A stretch of 64,000 nucleotides of DNA from Vibrio tubiashii ATCC 19109 (GCF_000772105.1 NZ_CP009354.1:2046001-2110000), one strand, 5' to 3'. Shown: positions 44,950 through 54,832, counted from the stretch's first letter. Numbers and translations are program-made. The notes: generated by a model not told the origin, from the sequence alone.

Positions 44950-45911
44950 GGTCGTCGCTCCTCCCGTTGAACATTATTGAGCCAAACCGCAGCGATTAGC
45001 CCAGACCCAATCACAACCACAGTGAGAATTAAGAAATAAGCCAGGTCATCAATTCCTCGCATTCTTTGTGCGACAAAAGTGACCGTAACCAAAACCAGGG
45101 ACAAGCATCCACCAGCGAGCATAAATAGGTCTAAGTTACGCCTACGATAAAAGTAGTAGACGCTAGCAAGTGAAGCGCCCCAAACTAACATCGGCATAGC
45201 AATATCGCTGCCTGAGTCAAGTAAAGAAGACCAAACGATATAGGTAATAATGAGGCCAGATGCTGTCCCGAGTAGATGCAGCATCCATTTTCTCTGCATC
45301 CACGCATGTGACGCGCTCAGAAATTGCCACACGCACAAGGCGCCCGTGTTTAACAAAAACAGCGCCCACGAATCACTATCTGAGAAGCTGAACAGCAAAA
45401 AGTGATTAGCTGAAAAGGTATTGAGGTAGAGGGCAATCGAGATATTACTTAAAGCAAGCCACAGTACCCACGCAGGGATAAACCGTGCGACCACAACCCA
45501 AGGGGTAGTAATCACCAACCAGCTGGTGAAAAGCTGCCAAGTATCGGCACCTGTTTGGTAAGTTTGGCCAAATAAAGCCAGCAAGGCACCTACTAGTAGA
45601 CACGAAGTAATCATTGCTGCATTGGCAACCAGCTTGTGTTGTTCAGCTTTGATATAGACGACAACAGATACTATTAAGCAAGTTTCGACAAGAGCAAACT
45701 TGGCGAATCGACTTAGATCGGCCCAGTTGTAGGCGAAAAAGAAAATCAAAGACAGACTGAAAGCTAAGCTACCTAGCCAAACAAACAATTGATTAAAAAA
45801 GTGAACCCAAGCTTGGGGAGCAGGCTTTATTTCAGCGAGCTCCTTCGCTCGTTCAATAGTGTCGGAAGTAACGATTCCACTCTCAACAAGATCAACAAGC
45901 TCTTTTCTCAT
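44946..45911 (-). CDS. DUF2157 multi-pass membrane protein
   Basis: A 321-residue protein with a short cytoplasmic helical N-terminus (MRKELVDLVESGIVTSDTIERA) and then about ten membrane helices. The N-terminal segment and AWVHFFNQLFVWLGSLAFSLSLIFFFAYNW are the DUF2157 signature. It is the first gene of the three-gene module and has its own leader after the lolE terminator. Function unknown. Confidence 0.85.
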   Translation of the reverse strand: MRKELVDLVESGIVTSDTIERAKELAEIKPAPQAWVHFFNQLFVWLGSLAFSLSLIFFFAYNWADLSRFAKFALVETCLIVSVVVYIKAEQHKLVANAAMITSCLLVGALLALFGQTYQTGADTWQLFTSWLVITTPWVVVARFIPAWVLWLALSNISIALYLNTFSANHFLLFSFSDSDSWALFLLNTGALCVWQFLSASHAWMQRKWMLHLLGTASGLIITYIVWSSLLDSGSDIAMPMLVWGASLASVYYFYRRRNLDLFMLAGGCLSLVLVTVTFVAQRMRGIDDLAYFLILTVVVIGSGLIAAVWLNNVQREERRP

Positions 45912-45994
45912 TGATTTGATTCCTTTTGCTCTATTGGCAATGTCTCTTCAGCCAAATACTCAGAGGCACTATCTGGCTGAGTAAACATCAAATT

Positions 45995-46016
45995 TGAGGC
46001 AAACGGATTTGCCTCA
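45995..46016 (-). terminator. Terminator after lolE
   Basis: TGAGGCAAA-N4-TTTGCCTCA perfect 9-bp stem directly after the lolE stop on the minus strand, followed by AATTTGATGTTT. The T tract is modest. Confidence 0.6.
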
Positions 46017-46019
46017 TTA

Positions 46020-47264
46020 TCACTTAGAGCTTAACACAGCAGCTGGATTCAACTTACTGGCTCTAGAAGCGGGATACCAAGTAGCAAAAAGGCTCAGAGT
46101 GATAGCGGTCAAAGAGACAACAATGACATCACTAGGGTTGACTTGAGATGGAAGGAAATCAACAAAATAAATATCACCAGACAAGAATTTATGTCCAATG
46201 AGATTTTCTAGCGCACTGATCATAGGGGTAAGATTTAACGCTATCAAAACGCCAAACACGCTACCTGCAACGCTTCCGAGCACACCAGAAAATACCCCTT
46301 GCCAAACAAATATCCGTTTGACCAATCCATCTGTCGCGCCCATCGTGCGCAAAATCGCAATCTCAGCGGCACGATCTTTTACCGCCATCATTAGAGTTGA
46401 TACGATATTAAAGCTCGCCACACCAATCACCAAAACCATCACCAGGTACATAATGGTTCTCACCAGTTGGATATCACGGTAAAGAAAGCCGTATTTCTGT
46501 TGCCAGCTACGCAAGTAAACATAGACATCCAGTGTGTTACCTACTTCACGAATAATTTGAGTCGCATTAAGTACTTCGGTAACACGCACGGAGACACCAC
46601 TCACACCTTGGCCCAGTTTTGCGTAACTCTGCGCATCTTGAAGCGGCACAAGCGCCAAATTATGGTCAATCTGACCATTTAAAGTGAGTAAGCCAGCAAC
46701 TTTTACGCGCACACGTTTTGGCGCCTGAACTTTTGTCGTCGCACCCGAGGTAGGGATCATCAAAGTCAAAAAATCGCCTTTTTTTACCTTGAGTAGATCC
46801 GCAATCCCTTTACCCAGAATTACCTGTTGTTGCCCCGCTTGGAAACCGTCCCATACCTCAGAGTCAATAAAATCACTTAAGTTAGAAACCTTGCTTTCAA
46901 GTTGCGAATCAATACCTCGTACTTCAAGGGCTTTGAGCTGCGAGCCTTTCTCAGCTAGGGCAGTAAACTTCACATAGGGAGCCGCTGCTTCAATCTTAGG
47001 GTGTTTTTCGGCTTGTAACACGACATTTTGCCACTCAACCAGTGGTCCTCGCACACCTTCAAACTCACCGTGAGAGATAACGGATAGGACGCGGTTATTA
47101 AGCTCGCGTTCGAAACCGTTCATCGCAGACAGTCCAATGATGATCATCGCCACGCCCACAGCAATACCTATGGTTGAAGACATTGAAATGAACGAAACCA
47201 TTTTATTTCGTTGTTTGGCTCGGCTAAATCGCCCGCCAATAAACAGAGACAGGGATGAAAACAC
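46020..47264 (-). CDS. lolE: Lipoprotein-releasing system permease LolE
   Basis: A 414-residue membrane subunit of the LolCDE exporter, which extracts outer membrane lipoproteins and passes them to LolA. TM1 (~27-45) contains the conserved IGIAVGVAMIIIGLSAMNGFE, a large periplasmic domain (~45-265) follows, and three C-terminal helices carry the FtsX-like region. The start is GTG immediately after the lolD TAA, with no intergenic base, so translation is coupled. It is distinguished from LolC by position (last) and sequence. Confidence 0.93.
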   Translation of the reverse strand: MFSSLSLFIGGRFSRAKQRNKMVSFISMSSTIGIAVGVAMIIIGLSAMNGFERELNNRVLSVISHGEFEGVRGPLVEWQNVVLQAEKHPKIEAAAPYVKFTALAEKGSQLKALEVRGIDSQLESKVSNLSDFIDSEVWDGFQAGQQQVILGKGIADLLKVKKGDFLTLMIPTSGATTKVQAPKRVRVKVAGLLTLNGQIDHNLALVPLQDAQSYAKLGQGVSGVSVRVTEVLNATQIIREVGNTLDVYVYLRSWQQKYGFLYRDIQLVRTIMYLVMVLVIGVASFNIVSTLMMAVKDRAAEIAILRTMGATDGLVKRIFVWQGVFSGVLGSVAGSVFGVLIALNLTPMISALENLIGHKFLSGDIYFVDFLPSQVNPSDVIVVSLTAITLSLFATWYPASRASKLNPAAVLSSK

Positions 47265-47951
47265 TTACGCCCCCTCAATGTTGAGTAGCAAACCGTCTTG
47301 CATATGTAGCTGGCGATCCATTTTCGCCGCTAACTCGCCATCATGGGTAACAACCAAAAATGCGGTGTCAGACTCTTGATTAAGCTCGCGCATCAGATCG
47401 TAAATCGCTAATGCCGTCTTATGATCCAGGTTACCAGTCGGTTCATCAGCCAAAACGAGAGAGGGATTGTTCACCAATGCTCGTGCAATCGCCACACGTT
47501 GACGCTCACCGCCTGAAAGCTCCGCTGGTCGGTGCTCAATTCGGTGACTCAACCCCACTTTATCTAGCAGTGCTTTCGCAGCCGACTTGGCTTGGTTCAC
47601 TTTGACACCACCAATAAGCAAAGGCATTGCAACATTTTCTATTGCGCTGAAATCTGACAAGAGGTGGTGAAACTGGTAAACAAAGCCTAGGTGCTGATTG
47701 CGCAGCTTAGCTTGACGGTTCGAACTCAGTTTCGATAAGTCTTGGCCTAAAAACTCGACATGGCCTTCGGTCGCATCATCCAGAGCACCCAAGATATGCA
47801 GCAGCGTACTTTTACCAGAACCGGAGGTACCAATAATCGAGGCTAGTTCGCCCTTCTCGATATCAAAGCTCACACCTTTAAGAACTTGAGTATCAAATGC
47901 ACCCTCATGATAAGTTTTACACACGTTGTGACATTGAAGAAGACTACTCAT
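47265..47951 (-). CDS. lolD: Lipoprotein-releasing system ATPase LolD
   Basis: A 228-residue ABC ATPase of the MacB/LolD type. Walker [44 protein letters not shown] region and the LolD-typical [20 protein letters not shown] are present. It drives LolCDE in the inner membrane. It overlaps lolC by eight bases and is followed directly by lolE. Confidence 0.96.
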   Translation of the reverse strand: MSSLLQCHNVCKTYHEGAFDTQVLKGVSFDIEKGELASIIGTSGSGKSTLLHILGALDDATEGHVEFLGQDLSKLSSNRQAKLRNQHLGFVYQFHHLLSDFSAIENVAMPLLIGGVKVNQAKSAAKALLDKVGLSHRIEHRPAELSGGERQRVAIARALVNNPSLVLADEPTGNLDHKTALAIYDLMRELNQESDTAFLVVTHDGELAAKMDRQLHMQDGLLLNIEGA

Positions 47952-49152
47952 ATCTTAAAGCCTCGGCTGGTTTTACTGATGATGCGCGGTATGAAGGGAA
48001 CAAAGTCGCGACAAGGCTTAGCGCAATAGCCAATACCACAACAACAAAAATTTGAGCAGGGTTGATTAATATCGGCAGCTCACCACCCACAGCAAATAGC
48101 GCGACGCCTGCACTTTCAAGTAGTGGATTAATATTATTTGCGAGCAAGATACCTAGCCCACCACCAATGATGGCACCTATTACGCCACTACTTGCGCCTT
48201 GAACAATGAAGATCGAAAGAATTTGCCTGTCGGTCATACCTTGAGTTTTTAAGATCGCGACTTCAGATTGTTTCTCCATCACCACCATAATCAGCGCAGA
48301 AATGATATTGAACGCTGCAATGCCCACGATGAGACCGAGCATTAAGCCCATCATGTTCTTTTCCATTCTTACCGCTTGGAAAAGCTCGCCTCTTTGATCA
48401 CGCCAATCTTGCCATTGCCAACCATTCGGCAGTGGATTTTGGCTCAGTTCACCAACCACAAATGGGTCATTAAAAAACAAGCGCCACCCTGTCATGGTGT
48501 CCGGCTTCAAACGCATCAATTTTCCAGCGTCTGAGATATGCGTGATCATCAGCTGTTTATCAACATCTGAGCCTGTATTGTAGATACCCGCCACAGTAAA
48601 CAAACGCTGGCTTGGGATTCGACCCAGTGGCGTAAACTGACTCGCACTGGTGACCATCAAGCGGACTTTGTCACCGACCGATACGTCCATTGAACGGGCG
48701 AGCGAATGACCAATAAACAACTGGTACTCACCCGCTTGTAAGTTAGATAAGTGACCCGCTATTAAATGACGCTCAATAGGGTCATGTTCTGAAGGCTTAA
48801 TACCAATCAGTAAGCCGGCGTTAAGTTGACTTGGGCTTTGGATCACGGCTTCACTCTGCACAATTGGCTCTGGATGCCCTGCAGAAGAAAGTTGCGCGAT
48901 AAATTCAGGAGCACGTTCTGTTTTCTCCGTTTTACCGTCAACTTGAGAAACGATGGCTTGGGGAAGAACGCCAAGAATGCGCCCTTTAAGCTGCGCTTCA
49001 AATCCATTCATAACGGAAAGCACAGTCACAAGCGACATTACACCGATCGTAATGCCCGCCGTCGACATATAAGAGACAAAGCGGCTAAACCTATCACCGG
49101 AGCGACCTCGTAAGTAGCGCAAACCGATGAAGGTTGAGACTGGATGAAACAT
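47944..49152 (-). CDS. lolC: Lipoprotein-releasing system permease LolC
   Basis: A 402-residue LolC with the [17 protein letters not shown] opening, TM1 containing [20 protein letters not shown], a periplasmic domain and three C-terminal helices. ATG 49152 is chosen because the protein then lines up with E. coli LolC; the frame runs further upstream only through a TTG. It is the first gene of lolCDE, all three coupled by overlaps. Between lolC and the divergent PilZ gene there are ~200 bp that must hold both promoters. Confidence 0.94.
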   Translation of the reverse strand: MFHPVSTFIGLRYLRGRSGDRFSRFVSYMSTAGITIGVMSLVTVLSVMNGFEAQLKGRILGVLPQAIVSQVDGKTEKTERAPEFIAQLSSAGHPEPIVQSEAVIQSPSQLNAGLLIGIKPSEHDPIERHLIAGHLSNLQAGEYQLFIGHSLARSMDVSVGDKVRLMVTSASQFTPLGRIPSQRLFTVAGIYNTGSDVDKQLMITHISDAGKLMRLKPDTMTGWRLFFNDPFVVGELSQNPLPNGWQWQDWRDQRGELFQAVRMEKNMMGLMLGLIVGIAAFNIISALIMVVMEKQSEVAILKTQGMTDRQILSIFIVQGASSGVIGAIIGGGLGILLANNINPLLESAGVALFAVGGELPILINPAQIFVVVVLAIALSLVATLFPSYRASSVKPAEALRYE

Positions 49153-49349
49153 AGTAGAAACCAATATTAGGGTTTGATGACCTCAGGGTCTGTTGACTCT
49201 GGTAATGGTGCTTACTCTACCGATTAAATCCCTTGGCGTGTAGTGTTTAATTGCCAATTAGTGGTTAAAATATGTAATAAACAAAGGGATAGCTTGATTA
49301 CTTGTCAGCTATAACGATAATCAAAGTTATCAAGTAAAAGGAATCAAGC

Positions 49350-49916
49350 ATGGCCGATCAAGAATTCTTTACCGTCAACCACACAATGACAGTCAATGTC
49401 GAAGCTTTGGCTGAGGGTGTGGTTTTCCCAAGTTATGAAAAATTCGAAGGGGAAATCCCAGCACCTTTCATTGTTGCGAGCGAGTTTAGCAATCTTGATT
49501 TATTGAATGACAGCGCGCGTAATGAATTGAAAAATAGTGACTTTAAGCATGTGATTCAACTGCTAGATACGCAAAACTCTAAACTCAATTTACTGTTGAC
49601 CTTTATGCTATCTCAGCAAGATGACCCATCTATGCGTCATAAAACTCACTCATTTGGCGCCAGTCAATTTACCTACATTTCTGATGCGGCAGTGAGCCTT
49701 GATTCCAAAGTTCGTGTAAAATTATTCTTAGAGCACCCCGCCGCAGCAATATATTGTTACGGCCACATATCGCAAGTAGAGGTGACCGAGGACACTCATC
49801 TCGTCACCGTGAAATACGATTTACTGCGTGATCTCGATGAAGATCTCCTTATCAAAGCCGCTCTATTCCAACAACAAAAGCTCCTTCGTCAGCGCTCACT
49901 TAATCGCGACAAATAA
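49350..49916 (+). CDS. plzB: Degenerate PilZ domain protein (PlzB-like)
   Basis: A 188-residue soluble protein in the position of the V. cholerae PilZ protein PlzB (VC1885, between lolC and mfd). The beta-rich segment FTYISDAAVSLDSKVRVKLFLE to YCYGHISQVEVTEDTHLVTVKYDLL fits the PilZ barrel. It lacks an RxxxR motif and a [DN]xSxxG motif, so c-di-GMP binding is not expected. It starts after a good AAAGGA ribosome site and is followed eight bases later by mfd, so the two may be co-transcribed. The symbol rests on gene order and fold pattern. Confidence 0.7.
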   Translation: MADQEFFTVNHTMTVNVEALAEGVVFPSYEKFEGEIPAPFIVASEFSNLDLLNDSARNELKNSDFKHVIQLLDTQNSKLNLLLTFMLSQQDDPSMRHKTHSFGASQFTYISDAAVSLDSKVRVKLFLEHPAAAIYCYGHISQVEVTEDTHLVTVKYDLLRDLDEDLLIKAALFQQQKLLRQRSLNRDK

Positions 49917-49924
49917 ACAGAACT

Positions 49925-52900
49925 ATGTCTAACACATCATTACTTAATCTGGCGTGCTCAGATCGCGCCGGAGACAAAAAGCAGATTGGTAACCTTCAAG
50001 GGGCAAGTTTAGCCCTTGCCATTGCTGAACTCGCACAACAGCACGGCTCTCACACTCTGCTCGCCGTTCCTGATCCGCAAACCGCGTTAAAACTACAACA
50101 AGAGCTAGAGCAGTTCGCCACTCAAGAAGTCGCCTTGTTCCCCGACTGGGAAACTTTGCCATACGATAGCTTTTCTCCCCATCAGGAGATTATTTCAGAC
50201 CGAATTTCTCGACTCTATCAGCTGCCAACGCAATCGAGCGGAATCACTATCGTTCCCGTGAATACGTTGTTACAACGCCAGTCCCCGCGCGACTACTTGA
50301 TGCAGCATACGCTGATGGTAAAAGTCGGTGATCTGTTCTCACTAGAAAAGCTGCGCATTCAACTTGAAAAGTCGGGTTATCGCCACGTCGACCAAGTATT
50401 TGGTCCAGGCGAATATGCAAGCCGAGGCTCGATTTTAGATCTCTTCCCTATGGGCTCAAACGATCCATTTCGTATCGACTTCTTTGATGATGAAATAGAT
50501 ACGATACGTACTTTTGATCCTGAGAATCAGCGTTCAATCGAAGATAAACAAGAGATACGTTTACTTCCAGCGCATGAATTTCCAACTTCTGAGAGCGCAA
50601 TTGAAGACTTCCGTATTCGCTGGCGTCAGCGTTTCGAAGCTCGCCGTGAACCTGAATCCGTTTACATGCAAGTCTCTAAAGGGACTTGGCCAGCAGGTAT
50701 TGAATACTGGCAGCCACTGTTTTTTGAACAAACGGAGACTTTGTTTGATTACATCCCAGAAAACACGCAACTGTTAACGGTTGGTCAATTAGAGCCCGCG
50801 ATAGACACCTTCTTAGATGACGTTGACTATCGCTACGATCAACGCAAAGTCGATCCGCTGCGCCCACTGCTGCCGCCTGAAGAGCTATGGCTTAAGAAGG
50901 ATGAACTGTTTAGCCAGTTTAAACAGTTACCTCAAGTTCAGCTGTATGTTGAGCCAGTAAGTGAAAAACAGGGTCGTTGCAATCCTAATATCTCTTCCTT
51001 GCCAGAGCTTGCGGTACAGCACCAAAACAAAGAACCGATGGCCGCTCTGCGCCAATTTAGCGAAACCTTTACCGGTCAGATTGTCTTTTCGGTTGAGTCT
51101 GAAGGTCGCCGTGAGGCTTTGCTTGAATTACTCCAGCGAATTAAGTTAAAACCGCAAGAAAGCGGCGACTTACAGCAAGCACTAAGTGGTGGTAACAAGT
51201 TCAATCTGATCCTTGGCGCTGCTGAGCACGGTTTCGTATTTGGCGACGAGCAAGTCGCACTCATCTGTGAAAGTGATTTACTTGGCGACCGTGTTATTCA
51301 GCGCCGACGCAAAGATCGCAAAGCCACCAATAGCGATGCGGTCATTCGTAACCTTGCCGAACTACAACCGGGACAGCCTGTGGTGCATATCGACCACGGT
51401 ATCGGTAGGTACATAGGGCTGCAAACCCTAGAAGCTGGTGGTATGACGACAGAGTACGTTACGCTTGAGTACCAAAATGAGGCCAAACTCTACGTGCCTG
51501 TCGCTTCTCTCAACCTTATAAGCCGTTATTCTGGTGGCGCAGAAGATAGCGCGCCACTCCATAAGCTTGGCGGTGAAGCTTGGGCTAAAGCAAGACGTAA
51601 AGCCGCTGAGAAGGTGCGTGATGTCGCGGCTGAACTTTTGGATGTTTACGCCAAGCGTGAACTTAAGCCGGGTTACAAGTTTGAGTTAGACCGCGGCCAA
51701 TACGCGACATTCAAAGCGGGCTTCCCATTTGAAGAGACAGATGACCAATCAATGGCGATCAACGCCGTTATGTCTGACATGTGTCAGGCTAAAGCGATGG
51801 ATCGTTTGGTATGTGGTGATGTTGGCTTTGGTAAAACTGAAGTCGCAATGCGTGCAGCATTCGTTGCTACCGACAATAGTAAGCAAGTCGCAGTTCTTGT
51901 TCCAACTACCCTACTTGCCCAGCAGCACTTTGAGAACTTCCGCGATCGCTTTGCTAACTTGCCAATTCGAGTCGAAGTCTTGTCTCGCTTCAAAACAGCC
52001 AAAGAGCAGAAGCAGGTACTGCAAGATATTGAAGAAGGTAAAGTTGACTTAGTGGTCGGTACCCACAAGCTTCTATCAAACGACATTAAGTTCAAAGATC
52101 TTGGTCTGCTGATTGTTGATGAAGAACATCGTTTTGGCGTACGTCAGAAAGAAAAGATGAAAGCGATGCGCGCCGATGTCGATATTTTAACCCTTACCGC
52201 AACGCCTATTCCTCGCACCCTGAATATGGCCATGAGTGGCATGCGTGATCTGTCGATTATCGCGACGCCACCAGCGAGACGTCTCGCAATCAAAACCTTC
52301 GTCAGACAGAGCGATGACGCAGTAGTGCGAGAGGCTGTGCTACGTGAGATTATGCGTGGTGGTCAGGTTTACTTCTTACACAATCAAGTTGAAACCATAG
52401 AAAAAGTCGCGGCCGATCTGGAGAAGTTGATTCCTGAAGCGCGCGTAACCGTCGCACACGGCCAAATGCGCGAGAGAGAACTCGAACGCATTATGAATGA
52501 CTTTTACCACCAGCGCTTTAACTTGCTAGTGTGTACCACCATCATTGAAACGGGTATCGATGTACCAACAGCCAACACCATTATTATGGATAGAGCAGAT
52601 AATCTTGGTTTGGCTCAGCTTCACCAGTTGCGTGGTCGTGTCGGTCGGTCGCATCACCAAGCCTATGCTTACTTAATGACGCCCCATCCAAAAGCTATGA
52701 CCAAAGATGCGATTAAACGTCTCGATGCGATTGCGTCATTGGAAGATCTCGGTGCGGGCTTTACCTTAGCTACTCACGATTTGGAAATTCGTGGTGCCGG
52801 TGAACTACTTGGTGACGAGCAAAGTGGCCAAATTCAGTCGGTTGGCTTTACTCTATATATGGAGATGCTAGAGCAAGCAGTTGAAGCGCTGAAAGAAGGC

Positions 52901-53386
52901 AAAGAGCCTTCACTCGACGAGCTACTTCGAGAGCAAACTGAAGTCGAAATGCGCTTACCTGCCCTACTGCCGGATGATTACATCCCAGACATCAACACTA
53001 GGCTCTCGATGTACAAGCAAATTGCTAGTGTGACAAGTGAAGATGAGTTAGGTGAACTTAAGATTGAGCTGATAGACCGTTTTGGTTTATTGCCTGATGC
53101 CACTAAGAACCTGCTCTCAGTAGCTAAGTTGAAACTGCAAGCAGCGGCGCTGAAAGTGAAGAAGATTGAAGCTCACGACAAAGGTGGCTTTATCGAATTC
53201 TATCCAGATGCTGACATTAACCCTATGTATTTGGTTAAACTATTGCAATCTCAGCCACAAAAATTCGCAATGGATGGACCCACTAAGTTCAAGTTTACGA
53301 TACCATTAGTAGATAGACGTAAGCGCATCCAGTTTGTTAGTGACATGTTGGGTGAATTCCAGCAAAATTTATTGCCAAAAGCGTAA
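49925..53386 (+). CDS. mfd: Transcription-repair coupling factor Mfd
   Basis: A 1153-residue SF2 translocase that displaces stalled RNA polymerase and recruits UvrA. In order: the UvrB-homology module (~1-350) with LFPDWETLPYDSFSPHQEI, the RNA-polymerase-interacting domain with HIDHGIGRYIGLQ (~480-550), helicase domain 1 with Walker A GDVGFGKTE (~632) and DEEH, domain 2 with LHQLRGRVGRSHHQAYAYL, and the C-terminal TRCF domain with MRLPALLPDDYI. It is complete and of normal length. It probably shares the PilZ gene promoter. Confidence 0.98.
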   Translation: MSNTSLLNLACSDRAGDKKQIGNLQGASLALAIAELAQQHGSHTLLAVPDPQTALKLQQELEQFATQEVALFPDWETLPYDSFSPHQEIISDRISRLYQLPTQSSGITIVPVNTLLQRQSPRDYLMQHTLMVKVGDLFSLEKLRIQLEKSGYRHVDQVFGPGEYASRGSILDLFPMGSNDPFRIDFFDDEIDTIRTFDPENQRSIEDKQEIRLLPAHEFPTSESAIEDFRIRWRQRFEARREPESVYMQVSKGTWPAGIEYWQPLFFEQTETLFDYIPENTQLLTVGQLEPAIDTFLDDVDYRYDQRKVDPLRPLLPPEELWLKKDELFSQFKQLPQVQLYVEPVSEKQGRCNPNISSLPELAVQHQNKEPMAALRQFSETFTGQIVFSVESEGRREALLELLQRIKLKPQESGDLQQALSGGNKFNLILGAAEHGFVFGDEQVALICESDLLGDRVIQRRRKDRKATNSDAVIRNLAELQPGQPVVHIDHGIGRYIGLQTLEAGGMTTEYVTLEYQNEAKLYVPVASLNLISRYSGGAEDSAPLHKLGGEAWAKARRKAAEKVRDVAAELLDVYAKRELKPGYKFELDRGQYATFKAGFPFEETDDQSMAINAVMSDMCQAKAMDRLVCGDVGFGKTEVAMRAAFVATDNSKQVAVLVPTTLLAQQHFENFRDRFANLPIRVEVLSRFKTAKEQKQVLQDIEEGKVDLVVGTHKLLSNDIKFKDLGLLIVDEEHRFGVRQKEKMKAMRADVDILTLTATPIPRTLNMAMSGMRDLSIIATPPARRLAIKTFVRQSDDAVVREAVLREIMRGGQVYFLHNQVETIEKVAADLEKLIPEARVTVAHGQMRERELERIMNDFYHQRFNLLVCTTIIETGIDVPTANTIIMDRADNLGLAQLHQLRGRVGRSHHQAYAYLMTPHPKAMTKDAIKRLDAIASLEDLGAGFTLATHDLEIRGAGELLGDEQSGQIQSVGFTLYMEMLEQAVEALKEGKEPSLDELLREQTEVEMRLPALLPDDYIPDINTRLSMYKQIASVTSEDELGELKIELIDRFGLLPDATKNLLSVAKLKLQAAALKVKKIEAHDKGGFIEFYPDADINPMYLVKLLQSQPQKFAMDGPTKFKFTIPLVDRRKRIQFVSDMLGEFQQNLLPKA

Positions 53387-53401
53387 AGCCAAAATCAAAT
53401 G

Positions 53402-53418
53402 GAGGTGCCTCGCACCTC
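53402..53418 (+). other. Short hairpin between mfd and csiV
   Basis: GAGGTGC-CTC-GCACCTC perfect 7-bp stem with a 3-nt loop, 15 bases after mfd and 14 before the csiV ATG. No T run follows, so it is not a standard terminator. It may act on mRNA stability or translation of csiV. Confidence 0.5.
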
Positions 53419-53432
53419 ACTATGGAGTTGTA

Positions 53433-54203
53433 ATGAAGAAACTGATCCCGCTGCTGCTCATGCTTGTTGCAATGCCTTCTATGGCGCAGCGTCAATTCGA
53501 TATCGAAGTGATCATTTTTAAACGTGCCGTCGATGCCGAGCAAACTGCCGAGTCTTGGCCAACCAACGTCACTCAAGTAGATTTAAAAAGAGCCGGCTCT
53601 TTTGCTGATGCTAGTTACCGCGCAAAGAAGGGAGTCGAAATGCTGCCCGCTTCTGAGTATGCCCTGAATGGCGAAGTTAAAAAGCTCAATCAGCATGCGG
53701 GTTTTCAAGTATTAATGCACAAAGCGTGGCGCCAAGGTGATCAAGGTCGCTTCGGAGCGCCTATCTTCCACGTCCAAGCAGGTCGCGATTATTCAGGCAA
53801 GTTTAATCCTGACGGCTCTATGATTGAGGAAAGCCAAAGCCAAGTCATTGAAGGTATTACCGAAGAAAGCATTCCAAAACCTTTGTATCAGCTTGATGGT
53901 AAGCTACAAATCTACGTTGAGCACTATTTGTATGCCGACGTGGAGCTTGATCTTAAAGCACCAAGTGTAAAAGAAGTGACTTTACAAGAGCATCAACCAG
54001 AACTGTTGCCAACAGAAGAAGTCGCGGACAATCAAGTAGTTCAAGTCGGCTTAATGGAAGATGTAACACCTACTGTCCATAAGGTTGAGTTCTTGAAAAG
54101 CTATCGATTCGACCAAAAACGCCGTATGCGTAGTACGGAAACGCACTTCCTCGATCACCCTTTAATGGGCGTGATCATCCAAGTCCGTCGAGTAAATCAA
54201 TAA
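53433..54203 (+). CDS. csiV: CsiV family peptidoglycan-binding periplasmic protein
   Basis: A 256-residue exported protein. The signal peptide MKKLIPLLLMLVAMPSMA is followed by QRQFDIEVIIFKRAVDAEQT, the opening of the CsiV family. In V. cholerae CsiV binds peptidoglycan and is needed for the PBP1A activator LpoA to work. The ending MRSTETHFLDHPLMGVIIQV is also typical. ATG 53433 has GGAG at good spacing; the open frame further upstream overlaps the end of mfd and is not coding-like. A terminator follows. Confidence 0.88.
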   Translation: MKKLIPLLLMLVAMPSMAQRQFDIEVIIFKRAVDAEQTAESWPTNVTQVDLKRAGSFADASYRAKKGVEMLPASEYALNGEVKKLNQHAGFQVLMHKAWRQGDQGRFGAPIFHVQAGRDYSGKFNPDGSMIEESQSQVIEGITEESIPKPLYQLDGKLQIYVEHYLYADVELDLKAPSVKEVTLQEHQPELLPTEEVADNQVVQVGLMEDVTPTVHKVEFLKSYRFDQKRRMRSTETHFLDHPLMGVIIQVRRVNQ

Positions 54204-54210
54204 TCGAGAG

Positions 54211-54231
54211 AGCCCTCAAACGAGGGCTTTT
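54211..54231 (+). terminator. Terminator after csiV, containing the next gene's ribosome site
   Basis: AGCCCTC-AAAC-GAGGGCT followed by TTTTATTTA. The GAGGG of the right arm is also the only Shine-Dalgarno-like sequence for the acetyltransferase gene starting at 54237. Confidence 0.85.
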
Positions 54232-54236
54232 TATTT

Positions 54237-54776
54237 ATGAGTCCAGATTATCAAATCATCACCCGAGATTTAGTCCTTAGGCTAATCACCAGTGAAGAAA
54301 GTGAGTCTCTACAGGGCTGTGTGATTAACTCACCTAGCCTTCACCGCTGGATTGATTGGTGCAATGCCGATTTCTCTTTAGATGACGCCGAACGATTTAT
54401 CCTAGCCACCCGCTTAAACTGGGTGAAATCTGAGGCCTATGGCTTTGGTGTATTTTGCCGTTCGAGTGACAAGTTACTTGGCATGGTCGCGATTAATGAG
54501 CTCTACCACACCTTTAACATGGCGAGTATTGGTTATTGGATTGCCGATGAACATCAAGGTCAGGGGTTCGGTGTAAAAGCCGTCAATGCTTTAATCGAAT
54601 TTTGCTTCGCCCAATTTAAATTGACGCGAGTAGAAGTGGTCTGCGATCCAGATAACCTGCCTAGCCAAAAGCTGATAGAGTCTTGTGGTGGTCTGTTGGA
54701 AGCTAAAGCTCGCAATCGCTTTATCTTCAACGGTAAACCTAAAACAGGCCTTATATACTCAGTCATACCTGATTAA
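54237..54776 (+). CDS. GNAT family N-acetyltransferase (RimJ/RimL type)
   Basis: A 179-residue GNAT protein. It has the TRDLVLRLI strand (~9-17) characteristic of the RimJ/RimL group, GYWIADEHQGQGFGVKAVNALI with the acetyl-CoA pyrophosphate loop, and VVCDPDNLPSQKLIESCGG (motif B). It probably acetylates a protein N-terminus, side chain or small amine; the substrate is unknown. It starts just after the csiV terminator, and its likely ribosome site is inside that hairpin. A bidirectional terminator follows. Confidence 0.85.
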   Translation: MSPDYQIITRDLVLRLITSEESESLQGCVINSPSLHRWIDWCNADFSLDDAERFILATRLNWVKSEAYGFGVFCRSSDKLLGMVAINELYHTFNMASIGYWIADEHQGQGFGVKAVNALIEFCFAQFKLTRVEVVCDPDNLPSQKLIESCGGLLEAKARNRFIFNGKPKTGLIYSVIPD

Positions 54777-54790
54777 TCTAGCCCAAACCA

Positions 54791-54816
54791 AAAAAGAGCG
54801 CCGAAGCGCTCTTTTT
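54791..54816. terminator. Bidirectional terminator between the acetyltransferase gene and ndh
   Basis: AGAGCGC-CGAA-GCGCTCT with A5 and T5 flanks, between convergent genes. Confidence 0.9.
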
Positions 54817-54832
54817 AGTATTCGTTCATTGA

